From: Lysinibacillus_B sp031181585
Lineage (GTDB): Bacteria; Bacillota; Bacilli; Bacillales_A; Planococcaceae
Direction of reading: 5' to 3'
NCBI RefSeq assembly: GCF_047301505.1
Contig: NZ_CP154840.1
Span: 1,178,001-1,242,000, forward strand
DNA: 64,000 bases
Positions 26,433 to 35,115 of the stretch are shown one piece after another (position 1 is the first letter of the stretch; the number at the start of each line of letters is the position of its first letter). Position numbers and translations under genes: made by a program. Under the pieces are notes generated by a model that saw only the letters and a program-made list of their open reading frames with translations, was not told where the DNA came from and searched no databases.

Positions 26433-27407
26433 GTGGAAAAGATGAAGTTGAAGTTGCTCTATGCTGACCTGAAATCAGATATAGAAGTCATCGAAAAAGA
26501 ATTAGAAACAGCGTTGAACTCGTCTTCACACTTGTTAAATGACGCCTCCCTTCATCTTCTGCAAGCGGGCGGAAAGCGGATACGTCCTGTATTTGTTTTG
26601 CTCAGCGCCAAAATGGGGCGGTATGATATTGAGCGTGTAAAACATATTGCTGTCCCGCTTGAACTGATACATATGGCGTCACTCGTCCATGATGATGTCA
26701 TTGATGACTCGGAAATGAGAAGAGGAGAACGTACGGTTAAAGCGCAATGGAATAATCGGGTAGCGATGTATACGGGCGATTTTATTTTTGCACGTGCGCT
26801 TGAGCATGTAACGGTTATCCAACATCCGCGCGTTCATCAAATATTGGCACGGACGATGGTGGAAATCGTAAATGGCGAAGTAATCCAAATCGAAGACAAG
26901 TTTCGATTAGACCAGAATATCAAGGATTATTTCCGCCGTATTAAACGAAAAACAGCTCTGCTGATTGAATCCAGCTGTGAGCTTGGGGCAATTGTCGGAG
27001 AGGTAGAGCCGGAAAATATACGACGATTGAAGCGTTATGGTTATTTCGTAGGCATGAGCTTCCAAATTGTCGATGATATCCTTGATTTCACAGCAACAGA
27101 TAAGGAGCTAGGAAAACCTGCTGGCAGTGACTTACTGCAAGGGAATATTACACTGCCTGCACTGCTGCTAAAGGATGATCCGCACGTACGTCCGTATATC
27201 GACAAGGTGATCGAGGGGACGCTATCTGAGGAAGAACGGAAAGAAATGCTAAAGCTTGTTCGTAGATCGGATGCGATTCAGGAAGCTGCAAAAATCAGTG
27301 ACAAATATTTAAAAAAAGCATTGAAGGAAGTAGAGGCACTGCCTTCACATCCAATGAAAAAGAAATTGCGTGATATCGCCTTATTTATGGGAAAACGTAA
27401 ATTCTAG
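26433..27407 (+). CDS. hepT: Heptaprenyl diphosphate synthase component II
   Basis: Catalytic trans-prenyltransferase subunit. GGKRIRP binds the pyrophosphate; the two Asp-rich motifs are DDVIDDSEMRRG and DDILDF. The GTG at 26433 has GAGAAGG nine bases upstream, giving 324 residues; the ATG at 26442 (MKLKLLYADL) matches the B. subtilis N-terminus better but lacks a site of its own. Confidence 0.95.
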   Translation: MEKMKLKLLYADLKSDIEVIEKELETALNSSSHLLNDASLHLLQAGGKRIRPVFVLLSAKMGRYDIERVKHIAVPLELIHMASLVHDDVIDDSEMRRGERTVKAQWNNRVAMYTGDFIFARALEHVTVIQHPRVHQILARTMVEIVNGEVIQIEDKFRLDQNIKDYFRRIKRKTALLIESSCELGAIVGEVEPENIRRLKRYGYFVGMSFQIVDDILDFTATDKELGKPAGSDLLQGNITLPALLLKDDPHVRPYIDKVIEGTLSEEERKEMLKLVRRSDAIQEAAKISDKYLKKALKEVEALPSHPMKKKLRDIALFMGKRKF

Positions 27408-27414
27408 GTATTGC

Positions 27415-27443
27415 TTGCACCGGTAATGTTATTTTGGTAATAT
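27415..27443 (+). promoter_or_regulatory. Sigma-A promoter of ndk
   Basis: TTGCAC (27415-27420), 17 bases, TAATAT (27438-27443), just after the hepT stop and 50 bases before ndk. Confidence 0.6.
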
Positions 27444-27493
27444 TTATCGGTAGGTGAAAAAACCTGTATCCAATTTAAAGGAGTGTTAAAATA

Positions 27494-27910
27494 ATGGCTA
27501 TCGAAAAAACTTTTTTAATGGTTAAGCCAGACGGCGTTGAACGTCAAGTAATCGGTGACATCATCGACCGTTTAGAGCGTCGCGGCTTCACAATGCGCGG
27601 AGCTAAATTAATGAACGTATCACGTGACTTAGCAGAAAAACACTATGCAGAGCACAGCGAGCGCCCATTCTTCGGTGAATTAGTAGACTTCATTACTTCA
27701 GGTCCTGTATTCGCAATGGTATGGGAAGGCGAATCTGTAATTTCTCTAGCTCGTATCATGATCGGCGCTACAAAGCCATCTGAATCTCAACCTGGTACTA
27801 TCCGTGGTGACTATGCAGTAACTGTATCTCACAACGTAATCCACGGTTCTGATTCTCTTGCTTCAGCAGAGCGTGAAATCGGTCTTTGGTTCGGCGAAGA
27901 GCTAGTTTAA
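27494..27910 (+). CDS. ndk: Nucleoside diphosphate kinase
   Basis: Balances nucleoside triphosphate pools. 138 residues; the active-site His lies in NVIHGSDS, with KPDGV near the N-terminus and ATKPSESQPGTIRGD. Codon use looks like a highly expressed gene. ATG after AAAGGAG. Confidence 0.97.
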   Translation: MAIEKTFLMVKPDGVERQVIGDIIDRLERRGFTMRGAKLMNVSRDLAEKHYAEHSERPFFGELVDFITSGPVFAMVWEGESVISLARIMIGATKPSESQPGTIRGDYAVTVSHNVIHGSDSLASAEREIGLWFGEELV

Positions 27911-27926
27911 TTTAAAACTACTATAC

Positions 27927-27963
27927 AAATAGCTACTCACTCTAGGTGATAGCTATTTTTTTG
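27927..27963 (+). terminator. ndk terminator
   Basis: AAATAGCTA ... TAGCTATTT stem with an inner TCAC/GTGA pairing, followed by TTTT. Confidence 0.8.
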
Positions 27964-28034
27964 TGCTTTCATTTCTATAAATACCTAATTTTGTGGTATG
28001 CTACCAATGTAAAAGGCGGAGGAGATGATAAAAA

Positions 28035-28241
28035 ATGTGGACAGCAATCGGGCTGATCGCAGTAGTAGCGATTATTGCGGATATGGTGACAAAAAATAAA
28101 AGCATCGAGTTGAAGCGTCTAAAACATGAAATCGAACTAGAGCAGCTGCGCCTTAAAGCGTTCGATAAAGAGACGGAAAGAATGCGCCTGGAGCTGGAGC
28201 AGTCAAAGCAGGCATTAATCGAAATGAAAAAAGAGGCATAG
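28035..28241 (+). CDS. Small membrane/coiled-coil protein, paralogue 1
   Basis: 68 residues: one N-terminal membrane helix (WTAIGLIAVVAIIADMV), then a charged helix of heptad character (LKRLKHEIELEQLRLKAFDKETERMRLELEQSKQALIEMKK). ATG after GGAGGAGATG. Its tail ETERMRLELEQSK recurs almost unchanged in the protein at 28639-28878. The layout recalls PspB of the phage-shock system, but no sequence signature supports that. Function unknown. Confidence 0.7.
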   Translation: MWTAIGLIAVVAIIADMVTKNKSIELKRLKHEIELEQLRLKAFDKETERMRLELEQSKQALIEMKKEA

Positions 28242-28260
28242 AAATCACCATTCTATAGGC

Positions 28261-28310
28261 AGAGCAGTGAGCAGGCAGAGAAATTCAGCACCTGACCACT
28301 GCTCTTTTTG
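28261..28310 (+). terminator. Terminator after paralogue 1
   Basis: AGAGCAGTG-A-GCAGG ... CCTGAC-CACTGCTCT stem followed by TTTTTG. Confidence 0.7.
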
Positions 28311-28638
28311 TGAATATCGATAGATCTTACTTCATAGGCCCAACTTATTAGAAAAGCACCTGAAGATTTTATCCTTCTATTCTTTTGTTAAATAGGAAAA
28401 CATATTTTAAAGATTCAAAAATACTGGAATAAAAAGGAGGACATATGGTCTATGCTGAAATTATGAAGGAATTTAAATTTCCTTCTATATAAAATGGAAA
28501 AGTTAGGATAAATCTATTGAATGAGCAGAGGAGATAGTAGATAATTTTGGTATGGAACGAAAAAGGAATACAAGTGAGCTATTGGTATAAAAAGTTACGA
28601 TAAGAAGGAATTAAAATAGGGAAAGGAAGTTGTTATAA
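28311..28638. other. AT-rich gap between the two small paralogues, possible gene relic
   Basis: The only open frame with a good ribosome binding site (AAAAAGGAGG, 28431-28440) is a 15-codon one at 28445-28492 (MVYAEIMKEFKFPSI), which is more likely a remnant or leader than a gene. No recognised structure otherwise. Confidence 0.4.
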
Positions 28639-28878
28639 ATGTGGGTATTAATACCGATTATTGCAATCTTAATTGGAGGGGCTATTCCGCTTACAGCTAT
28701 TTATACGGTCCATAAAAGATCGCAGACCAAGCTGCAGATTCAATTGGCTGAAAAAGAACTATTACTGGAGGAGCAGCGCCTGCAAATAATAACGCATGAA
28801 ACGGAGAAAATGCGCCTGGAGCTTGAACAATCCAAGATGGTGCTGGAATCTCATAAGCGTCTGGAATTTACTGAATAG
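28639..28878 (+). CDS. Small membrane/coiled-coil protein, paralogue 2
   Basis: 79 residues: N-terminal membrane helix (WVLIPIIAILIGGAIPLTAIYTV) and a charged helix ending in THETEKMRLELEQSKMVLESHK. Shares the tail motif ETE(R/K)MRLELEQSK and the MW- start with the protein at 28035-28241, so the two arose by duplication. ATG after GGAAAGGAAG. Function unknown. Confidence 0.7.
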   Translation: MWVLIPIIAILIGGAIPLTAIYTVHKRSQTKLQIQLAEKELLLEEQRLQIITHETEKMRLELEQSKMVLESHKRLEFTE

Positions 28879-28954
28879 TATTTTTTAGTAGAGAGCAACA
28901 AATAAGATTCAAGGAGTTTTAACAGATTTACTATTTCTGTAAGGTCCATTTTCC

Positions 28955-28960
28955 GCTATA
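28955..28960 (+). promoter_or_regulatory. -10 element of cheR
   Basis: TATAAT, 40 bases before the chosen cheR start; the -35 is weak. It overlaps an in-frame ATG at 28961, which argues against that upstream start. Confidence 0.45.
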
Positions 28961-28999
28961 ATGAATGATACAATGCGTCAGAGGGGAAGATGTGGCACG

Positions 29000-29770
29000 A
29001 TGTCAGATTATGAACAATTTATTGAAGGCATAAAGCGAAGAACAGGGATTGACCTGGCGTTATATAAGGAAGCGCAAATGAAACGGCGCCTGACGTCTTT
29101 ATATGAGAAGAAAGGCTATAAAAATTTTGTGGAGTTTCTTTCGGCTCTAGAAAAGGACCGCGATTTGATGAACGAGTTTCTCGATCGTATGACCATCAAT
29201 GTATCCGAGTTTTATCGTAACGGCAAGCGATGGGAAGTATTGCAAAATAAAATTTTACCGAAGCTGCTAGCTGCGAACAAGCGACTGAAAGTTTGGAGTG
29301 CTGCCTGCTCTACTGGTGAAGAGCCATACAGTTTGGCAATGGTGCTGTCTCATTACATACCGCTGTCTCAGATTAACATATTGGCCACTGACCTGGATGA
29401 AAATGTGATTCAAAAAGCAAAGTTAGGACTTTATCCCGAAAGGTCTCTTGCAGAGGTGCCGAAAGATGTACAAGCTAAATATTTCAAGCAAGAGGGGCCG
29501 TATTATAAAGTAAGTGAGGATATTAAACGTACGGTAGGCTTCAAGAAGCATAATTTATTAAAGGATCATTATGATTCCAATTTTGATTTAATTGTTTGTC
29601 GAAACGTAATGATTTACTTTACTGAAGAGGCAAAAGACCAGATTTATGAGAATTTCAGCAAATCTTTACGCCCAGGTGGTATTCTATTTGTAGGATCTAC
29701 CGAACAAATTTTTAACCCGGGCCGTTATGGATTCGAGGTAGAGGATACATTCTTCTATCGAAAAAAATAG
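29000..29770 (+). CDS. cheR: Chemotaxis protein methyltransferase CheR
   Basis: SAM-dependent methylation of glutamates on chemoreceptors. From the ATG at 29000 the length is 256 residues, the same as B. subtilis CheR. N-terminal helical domain (YEQFIEGIKRRTGIDL), then the SAM site WSAACSTGEEPYSLAM and the DLIVCRNVMIYF motif. The ribosome binding site is distant (AGGGG about 13 bases upstream). The place between ndk and aroC is conserved in B. subtilis. Confidence 0.93.
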   Translation: MSDYEQFIEGIKRRTGIDLALYKEAQMKRRLTSLYEKKGYKNFVEFLSALEKDRDLMNEFLDRMTINVSEFYRNGKRWEVLQNKILPKLLAANKRLKVWSAACSTGEEPYSLAMVLSHYIPLSQINILATDLDENVIQKAKLGLYPERSLAEVPKDVQAKYFKQEGPYYKVSEDIKRTVGFKKHNLLKDHYDSNFDLIVCRNVMIYFTEEAKDQIYENFSKSLRPGGILFVGSTEQIFNPGRYGFEVEDTFFYRKK

Positions 29771-30050
29771 AAGCGGTTGGTCATAAGGCATGCAGGTTGC
29801 TCAATGAGGCTGAACGTTCATACGGGATACCGGCGCTTTTCGTCTTTACACGAAAGGCGTTGTTTATTTAGCAGGCCAGAAAAGGGCAAGCGGAGATTCT
29901 GGTAGTAAAGCGTGACAGTTGACTATGAAATATTGATGCTAGGTATGACATTTTAGCTTCTCAGCACAAGTCTCACACCTTTATAAGAGGTAGAATGTCT
30001 TCAAGAAATGATACATTTTTGATAGATACCCTACCGTGTACAAAAAGAAG

Positions 30051-30081
30051 TAAAAAACCTCCGGAGCGGTTATGCGGAGGT
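30051..30081 (-). terminator. Minus-strand Rho-independent terminator upstream of aroC
   Basis: On the minus strand ACCTCCG-loop-CGGAGGT followed by TTTTTTA. On the plus strand there is no T-run. No minus-strand gene is visible to use it, so it may end an antisense or small RNA. Confidence 0.6.
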
Positions 30082-30141
30082 GTTGTTGAATGAAAAACGT
30101 TCAGAATATTCATAACTAACGAAGTTTATTTCCGCATACGT

Positions 30142-30156
30142 ACTGTATTTTACAGT
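30142..30156. promoter_or_regulatory. Palindrome upstream of aroC
   Basis: ACTGTA-TTT-TACAGT, a perfect 6-bp inverted repeat 60 bases before the aroC start; TATAGT (30165-30170) is a possible -10 just after it. Candidate operator only. Confidence 0.35.
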
Positions 30157-30215
30157 CAGATATGTTATAGTGAAAAATACATACTTTAGCGAGTTGAAGG
30201 GAGAAAGTGTTTTAT

Positions 30216-31397
30216 ATGCGGTACTTAACAGCAGGTGAGTCTCATGGACCACAATTAACAACAATTATTGAGGGATTGCCTTCTCTTCTGCCAATCTCAG
30301 CAGAGAAAATTAATTATGATTTGAAGCGTAGACAGGGCGGGCATGGTCGCGGCCGACGTATGCAGATTGAAACAGATACGGTAGAGATTGTATCGGGCGT
30401 ACGTCACGGCAAGTCATTAGGGTCACCTGTTGCTCTTGTCGTGACAAATGATGATTGGAAGCACTGGACAAAAATTATGGGTGCAGCAGAACTGCCGGAA
30501 GATGTCGATCCTAACGAAATTAAGCGTCAAATTTCCCGCCCGCGTCCTGGACACGCGGATTTGGTCGGGGGTATTAAATATGGACATCGTGATTTACGTA
30601 ATGTATTGGAGCGTTCTAGCGCCCGCGAAACAACGGTTCGCGTGGCTGTAGGCTCCGTTGCAAAAGCATTGTTAAACGAATTAGGCATATCGGTTGTATC
30701 TTACGTAACAGAAATTGCGGGCATTAAAGCAGATGTCTCGAAGGTAACAGGGAAATCGATAGAAGAAATCCGTACTATTATTGAGGAGGACCCTTGCTAT
30801 ACAGTAGACCCTGAGGCCTCTGCCAAAATGGTAGAAGCAATCGACGCGGCGAAAAAAGCGGGCGATTCTATTGGGGGAATCGTCGAAGTTATTGTAGAAG
30901 GACTTCCGGCAGGTATTGGTTCATATGTACATTACGACCGCAAGCTGGATGGAAAACTGGCGCAGGCGATGCTTTCTATCAATGCATTCAAGGGAGTGGA
31001 ATTCGGCATTGGCTTTGAAGCAGCACGTAGACCAGGCTCACAGGTGCATGATGAAATTATTTGGGATGAAGAGAGTGGTTATACACGCAGAACGAACAAT
31101 CTAGGCGGACTGGAAGGCGGTATGACTACAGGTATGCCAATTGTTATGCGTGGTGTGATGAAGCCGATCCCGACACTTTATAAACCGTTGAACAGTGTCG
31201 ATATCGAAACGAAGGAAACGTTTAAGGCGAGCGTTGAACGCAGCGATAGCTGTGCAGTACCGGCAGCTTCCGTTGTAGCAGAGCATGTTATTGCCTGGGA
31301 AATCGCAGCGGCTATTGTAGATCAATTCCATAGCGATCAGCTGCCCCATTTGAAGGCTCAAATCGAGGAAATGCACAAGCTTGCAAAGGAGTTTTAA
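30216..31397 (+). CDS. aroC: Chorismate synthase
   Basis: Last step of the shikimate pathway, FMN-dependent. 393 residues from MRYLTAGESHGP at 30216; GRGRRMQIE, GHADLVGGIKYGHRDLRNVLERSSARET and RTNNLGGLEGGMTTG are diagnostic. A GTG at 30207 is in frame but would add an atypical MFY. First gene of the operon aroC-aroB-aroH-hisC-tyrA-aroA. Confidence 0.97.
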   Translation: MRYLTAGESHGPQLTTIIEGLPSLLPISAEKINYDLKRRQGGHGRGRRMQIETDTVEIVSGVRHGKSLGSPVALVVTNDDWKHWTKIMGAAELPEDVDPNEIKRQISRPRPGHADLVGGIKYGHRDLRNVLERSSARETTVRVAVGSVAKALLNELGISVVSYVTEIAGIKADVSKVTGKSIEEIRTIIEEDPCYTVDPEASAKMVEAIDAAKKAGDSIGGIVEVIVEGLPAGIGSYVHYDRKLDGKLAQAMLSINAFKGVEFGIGFEAARRPGSQVHDEIIWDEESGYTRRTNNLGGLEGGMTTGMPIVMRGVMKPIPTLYKPLNSVDIETKETFKASVERSDSCAVPAASVVAEHVIAWEIAAAIVDQFHSDQLPHLKAQIEEMHKLAKEF

Positions 31398-31399
31398 AA

Positions 31400-32485
31400 A
31401 TGAAGATTCCAGTTCGTGCAGCCTCCCATCAATATGAAGTAATTATTGGCAGCGCTATGCTGAAAGAAGCGTTTGAAAGTTATAGAAATTTATTTGAAAC
31501 GGCTGATCAGCTAATTGTACTGACGGATGAACATGTATGGGCAGCACAGGGAGATTATTTTACTTCCTCGTGTCCCTATCCATTTCACAAATTGATTATG
31601 CCTGCTGGAGAAAGCTGCAAGTCATTTGATAACTTCAACGCTGCACACACTTTCCTGCTTGAAAAAAAATGTACACGTAAATCGCTGATTATCGCATTAG
31701 GAGGCGGTGCAGTAGGCGATCTTGCAGGTTTTGTCGCTGCTACATATATGCGCGGAATCCCATTCGTCCAAGTGCCTACCACGATTTTAGCGCATGACTC
31801 TGCGGTAGGCGGCAAGACAGCTATTAATCATGCACTTGGCAAAAATATGATCGGCGCTTTCTACCAGCCGGAAGCTGTGCTATACGATATACGGTTCCTT
31901 AAGACGCTGCCGACCAGGGAAGTTCTCTCAGGGATGACAGAGGTAATCAAACATGCGATGATTTCCGACCCGGCCTGGCTAAATGAATTGATGCAGCAAA
32001 AAGTCTCACAGCTTGATGAACTGATGCTTGCTGACTATTTGGCAAAAGGGGTGTCAGTGAAGGCAAGAATTGTGGAAGAAGATGAGACAGAACAATCAGT
32101 ACGTAAGTTTCTAAACCTTGGGCACACGTATGGTCATGCTATTGAAGCAGCGGCTGGTTACGGGGGGCTGGCCCATGGTGAAGCAGTGATGATCGGACTT
32201 GTGTACTGCTTGCTGTTGAGCGAAAGATACGGAGCGATCACGCGAGACGTTACGATAAAGTTCTATCAGTTCGCACGTGAAAACGGCTACCCATTTGACG
32301 CTGTAAATAATTATACTTTTGCACAGCTAAAGGATTATTTAGTAAAGGATAAAAAAGCCGATTATGGTCAATTGCAGTTCGTCTTGTTAGAGGACATCGG
32401 CAAGCCATATATAAAGAAAATCGAACTTTCAGAGTGTGAGGAAGTCGATACTGAGTTAAGAAAATTACTATCGGAGGTGGAATGA
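31400..32485 (+). CDS. aroB: 3-dehydroquinate synthase
   Basis: Second step of the shikimate pathway, NAD- and metal-dependent. 361 residues with GGGAVGDLAGFVAATYMRGIPFVQVPTTILAHDSAVGGKTAIN and the metal-ligand segment LNLGHTYGHAIE. Two bases after aroC and overlapping aroH by four. Confidence 0.97.
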   Translation: MKIPVRAASHQYEVIIGSAMLKEAFESYRNLFETADQLIVLTDEHVWAAQGDYFTSSCPYPFHKLIMPAGESCKSFDNFNAAHTFLLEKKCTRKSLIIALGGGAVGDLAGFVAATYMRGIPFVQVPTTILAHDSAVGGKTAINHALGKNMIGAFYQPEAVLYDIRFLKTLPTREVLSGMTEVIKHAMISDPAWLNELMQQKVSQLDELMLADYLAKGVSVKARIVEEDETEQSVRKFLNLGHTYGHAIEAAAGYGGLAHGEAVMIGLVYCLLLSERYGAITRDVTIKFYQFARENGYPFDAVNNYTFAQLKDYLVKDKKADYGQLQFVLLEDIGKPYIKKIELSECEEVDTELRKLLSEVE

Positions 32486-32850
32486 TGATTCGCGGTGTTA
32501 GAGGAGCAACGACAATTCCTATAGATAAAGAGGATTTTGTATGGGCGGAGACAGCATTCCTTGTTGTTGAGATGGCAAAGGAAAATAATATTGTACCGGA
32601 AGATATCGCATCCATCACGATTTCAACAACGACAGATATTAAATCTGCCTTTCCAGCTAAATCAGTCAGGTCGATGGATGGCTGGCAATATGTGCCGATC
32701 ATGTGCACACATGAGATGGACGTACCAGGCGGCCTGCCGCTATGTATCCGCGTACTGATGCATGTAAATACAGAAGCAGCACAGCAGGATATAAAGCATG
32801 TATATTTACATGATGCAGTAAAATTAAGACCAGATTTAGTGCGGAAATAG
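32482..32850 (+). CDS. aroH: Chorismate mutase, AroH type
   Basis: Converts chorismate to prephenate. 122 residues. With the ATG at 32482 (MMIRGVRGAT) the catalytic residues fall at Arg7, Glu78, Arg90 and Tyr108, the same numbers as in the B. subtilis enzyme, which supports this start. It overlaps the aroB stop (ATGA). In B. subtilis trpEDCFBA follows; here hisC follows after 21 bases. Confidence 0.96.
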   Translation: MMIRGVRGATTIPIDKEDFVWAETAFLVVEMAKENNIVPEDIASITISTTTDIKSAFPAKSVRSMDGWQYVPIMCTHEMDVPGGLPLCIRVLMHVNTEAAQQDIKHVYLHDAVKLRPDLVRK

Positions 32851-32871
32851 GATAAAGAGGAGAAGTGCAAA

Positions 32872-33972
32872 ATGAAATGGAAACAACAGATTCACGGAAT
32901 GAAAGCATACCAGCCAGGTAAACCCATTGAAGAAGTGAAAAAAATGTATGGCTTAGAAGAAGTAATAAAGCTTGCGTCTAATGAAAATCCCTTTGGCAGC
33001 TCGCCGAAAGTAAAGGCATTTTTACAGCAGGATGAATCAATCCATGCGATTTATCCAGACGGGTATGCTCAGGATTTGCGTACAGCAGTAGCAAATCATC
33101 TAGGCGTTAAGGAAACAGAGCTTATTTTTGGAAATGGTTCGGACGATTTGATTGCGATTATTACACGTGCATTGTTGTATCCAGGTGTCAATACCGTCAT
33201 GGCTGACCCTTCCTTCTCTCAATATTGGCATAATGCCGATATCGAAGGAGCAGAAGTGCGTAAAGTACCATGCGTAGATGGGCGGCATGACTTGCCGGCA
33301 ATGCTGCAGGCAATCGATGAAAATACATCTGTTGTCTGGGTTTGCAGCCCGAATAATCCGACAGGTACACTTGTAACAGATGTAGAACTGCAGGACTTCC
33401 TAAAGCAGGTGCCAGCTGATGTTCTTGTGGTACTTGATGAAGCATATATCGAGTATGTGAACGACCCATCACATGAAAATACATTAAAATACTTCCGTCA
33501 ATATGAAAATGTCATCCTACTGCGCACATTCTCGAAGGCGTATGGTCTTGCTTCATTCCGTATAGGTTATGGCATTGCCCAAGAGCAGACAATTGCCAAG
33601 CTGGATCCGGTGCGGGCTCCGTTCAACAATACAATTTTGAGTCAAAAGATAGCAATGATCGCCCTAGAGGATCAAGCATATATTGAGCGCTGCCGTGAAG
33701 CCAATGAAAAAGGCAAACAGCAATTCGTTGAATGGTGCGAAAAACACGGACTACATTACTACCCATCCCAAACTAATTTTGTATTATTTGAAGTGAAGGC
33801 AGACAGCAATATCGTATTCGAGGAAATGATGAAAAGAGGCTTCATTATCCGAAGTGGCGCTGCATTAGGAGCACCTGGCTATATCCGTGTAACAATTGGA
33901 ACGGAGGAACAAAACGCCAAATTCCTATTCCTGCTTGAAGAAGTACTGCAGCTGCAAGGAGTACTTGCATGA
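32872..33972 (+). CDS. hisC: Histidinol-phosphate / aromatic aminotransferase
   Basis: PLP enzyme of 366 residues; in this operon position it serves both histidine and Tyr/Phe synthesis in B. subtilis. LASNENPFGSS, FGNGSDDLI, CSPNNPTGT, and the PLP-lysine motif TFSKAYGLASFRIGYG. AGAGGAGAAG precedes the ATG. Overlaps tyrA by four bases. Confidence 0.95.
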   Translation: MKWKQQIHGMKAYQPGKPIEEVKKMYGLEEVIKLASNENPFGSSPKVKAFLQQDESIHAIYPDGYAQDLRTAVANHLGVKETELIFGNGSDDLIAIITRALLYPGVNTVMADPSFSQYWHNADIEGAEVRKVPCVDGRHDLPAMLQAIDENTSVVWVCSPNNPTGTLVTDVELQDFLKQVPADVLVVLDEAYIEYVNDPSHENTLKYFRQYENVILLRTFSKAYGLASFRIGYGIAQEQTIAKLDPVRAPFNNTILSQKIAMIALEDQAYIERCREANEKGKQQFVEWCEKHGLHYYPSQTNFVLFEVKADSNIVFEEMMKRGFIIRSGAALGAPGYIRVTIGTEEQNAKFLFLLEEVLQLQGVLA

Positions 33973-35066
33973 CGAAGAATGTGCTTGTCATTGGGCTGGG
34001 GCTCATTGGCGGTTCGATTGCCCTTGCCCTGCAAAAGTCTCCACAGACAAAAATATTCGGCTATGATGCATTACCGCAAACAAGAGAATTGGCGAAAACG
34101 TTAAAAGTTGTTCATGAAATTGTTGAGAATCCAGCAGAAGTGGCAGAGGAAATGGATTTCATTATTTTCGGCACCCCGGTGAGTGCAACACTGAAATGGA
34201 TGGAGCAGCTAAAGGATTGGGTATTAAAAAAGGATGTTATCGTCACTGACACAGGCAGTACAAAGGCATTAATCATGAAAAAGGCGGAAGAGCTCAAAGA
34301 AATGGGCATTACGTTTATCGGAGGACATCCGATGGCCGGGTCGCATAAGAGTGGTGTAACAGCAGCAAAGCCATATCTTTTTGAAAATGCGTATTATATG
34401 CTGACGCCTTTTGAAAATGAAGGAATAGAAAAGATTGACCAACTCGAAGAACTATTAAAATACACGCTCGGAAAACTTGTAAAGGTTGATGCAGCAGAAC
34501 ATGATCACATGACAGCTGTTGTCAGCCACTTCCCTCATATTGTTGCTGCATCGCTCGTGCACCAGCTGCAGCTGGAAAATGCCCAGCTGCCAATGACGCG
34601 TTCACTTGCAGCAGGAGGATTTCGCGATATTACAAGGATTGCCTCGTCCAACCCGATTTTATGGCGGGATATTACTGTCCAAAATCGAGAGGAACTCATC
34701 GATCAGCTTGAACAGTGGCTGGCAGAGATGCATCGTGTAAAATCGCTGCTCGTTGACGGAAGCGATGAGATGATTGAACAATATTTTGCTGTAGCGAAGG
34801 AAGTACGTGATGCACTGCCAACTTCATCGGGTGCATTATTTGTACCATACGACTTATATGTTGATGTGCCAGACTATCCAGGGGTTATCTCTGAAGTAAC
34901 GGGCTATCTGGCAGAAGATCAAATCAGCATTACTAATATTCGCATCGTGGAAACACGAGAAGACGTCTTCGGTATTTTGGTTATCAGCTTCAGTTCAGCA
35001 GAGGATCGTGAACAGGCAGCAAAATGCATTGCAAGACGGGCAAATTTTGATACGTATATTTCATAA
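33969..35066 (+). CDS. tyrA: Prephenate dehydrogenase with ACT domain
   Basis: NAD-dependent step to 4-hydroxyphenylpyruvate for tyrosine. 365 residues: dinucleotide fold VIGLGLIGGSIALAL (5-19), GGHPMAGSHKSG substrate motif, and a C-terminal ACT domain (about 295-362, LYVDVPDYPGVISEVTGYL), likely for tyrosine feedback. Confidence 0.96.
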   Translation: MTKNVLVIGLGLIGGSIALALQKSPQTKIFGYDALPQTRELAKTLKVVHEIVENPAEVAEEMDFIIFGTPVSATLKWMEQLKDWVLKKDVIVTDTGSTKALIMKKAEELKEMGITFIGGHPMAGSHKSGVTAAKPYLFENAYYMLTPFENEGIEKIDQLEELLKYTLGKLVKVDAAEHDHMTAVVSHFPHIVAASLVHQLQLENAQLPMTRSLAAGGFRDITRIASSNPILWRDITVQNREELIDQLEQWLAEMHRVKSLLVDGSDEMIEQYFAVAKEVRDALPTSSGALFVPYDLYVDVPDYPGVISEVTGYLAEDQISITNIRIVETREDVFGILVISFSSAEDREQAAKCIARRANFDTYIS

Positions 35067-35067
35067 G

Positions 35068-35098
35068 GCAAAAAGCATGTATGCTTTTTGCTCTTTTT
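35068..35098 (+). terminator. Intercistronic terminator between tyrA and aroA
   Basis: GCAAAAAGCA-TGTA-TGCTTTTTGC, a perfect 10-bp stem, then TCTTTTT, beginning two bases after the tyrA stop and ending 17 bases before the aroA start. Probably lowers or uncouples aroA expression. Confidence 0.75.
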
Positions 35099-35115
35099 CA
35101 AAAGGAGGATTTTTT

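Larger units (their letters stand above)
29771..30215. other. 445-bp gap between cheR and aroC
   Basis: No gene seen. A hairpin GCGCTTTTCGT ... ACGAAAGGCGT (about 29834-29862) may end cheR transcription. A minus-strand terminator (30051-30081) and a palindrome (30142-30156) lie nearer aroC. Confidence 0.5.

Noticed and set aside
28445..28492. 15-codon frame with a strong ribosome binding site as a gene
   Set aside because: Too short to support; kept only as a note on the gap.
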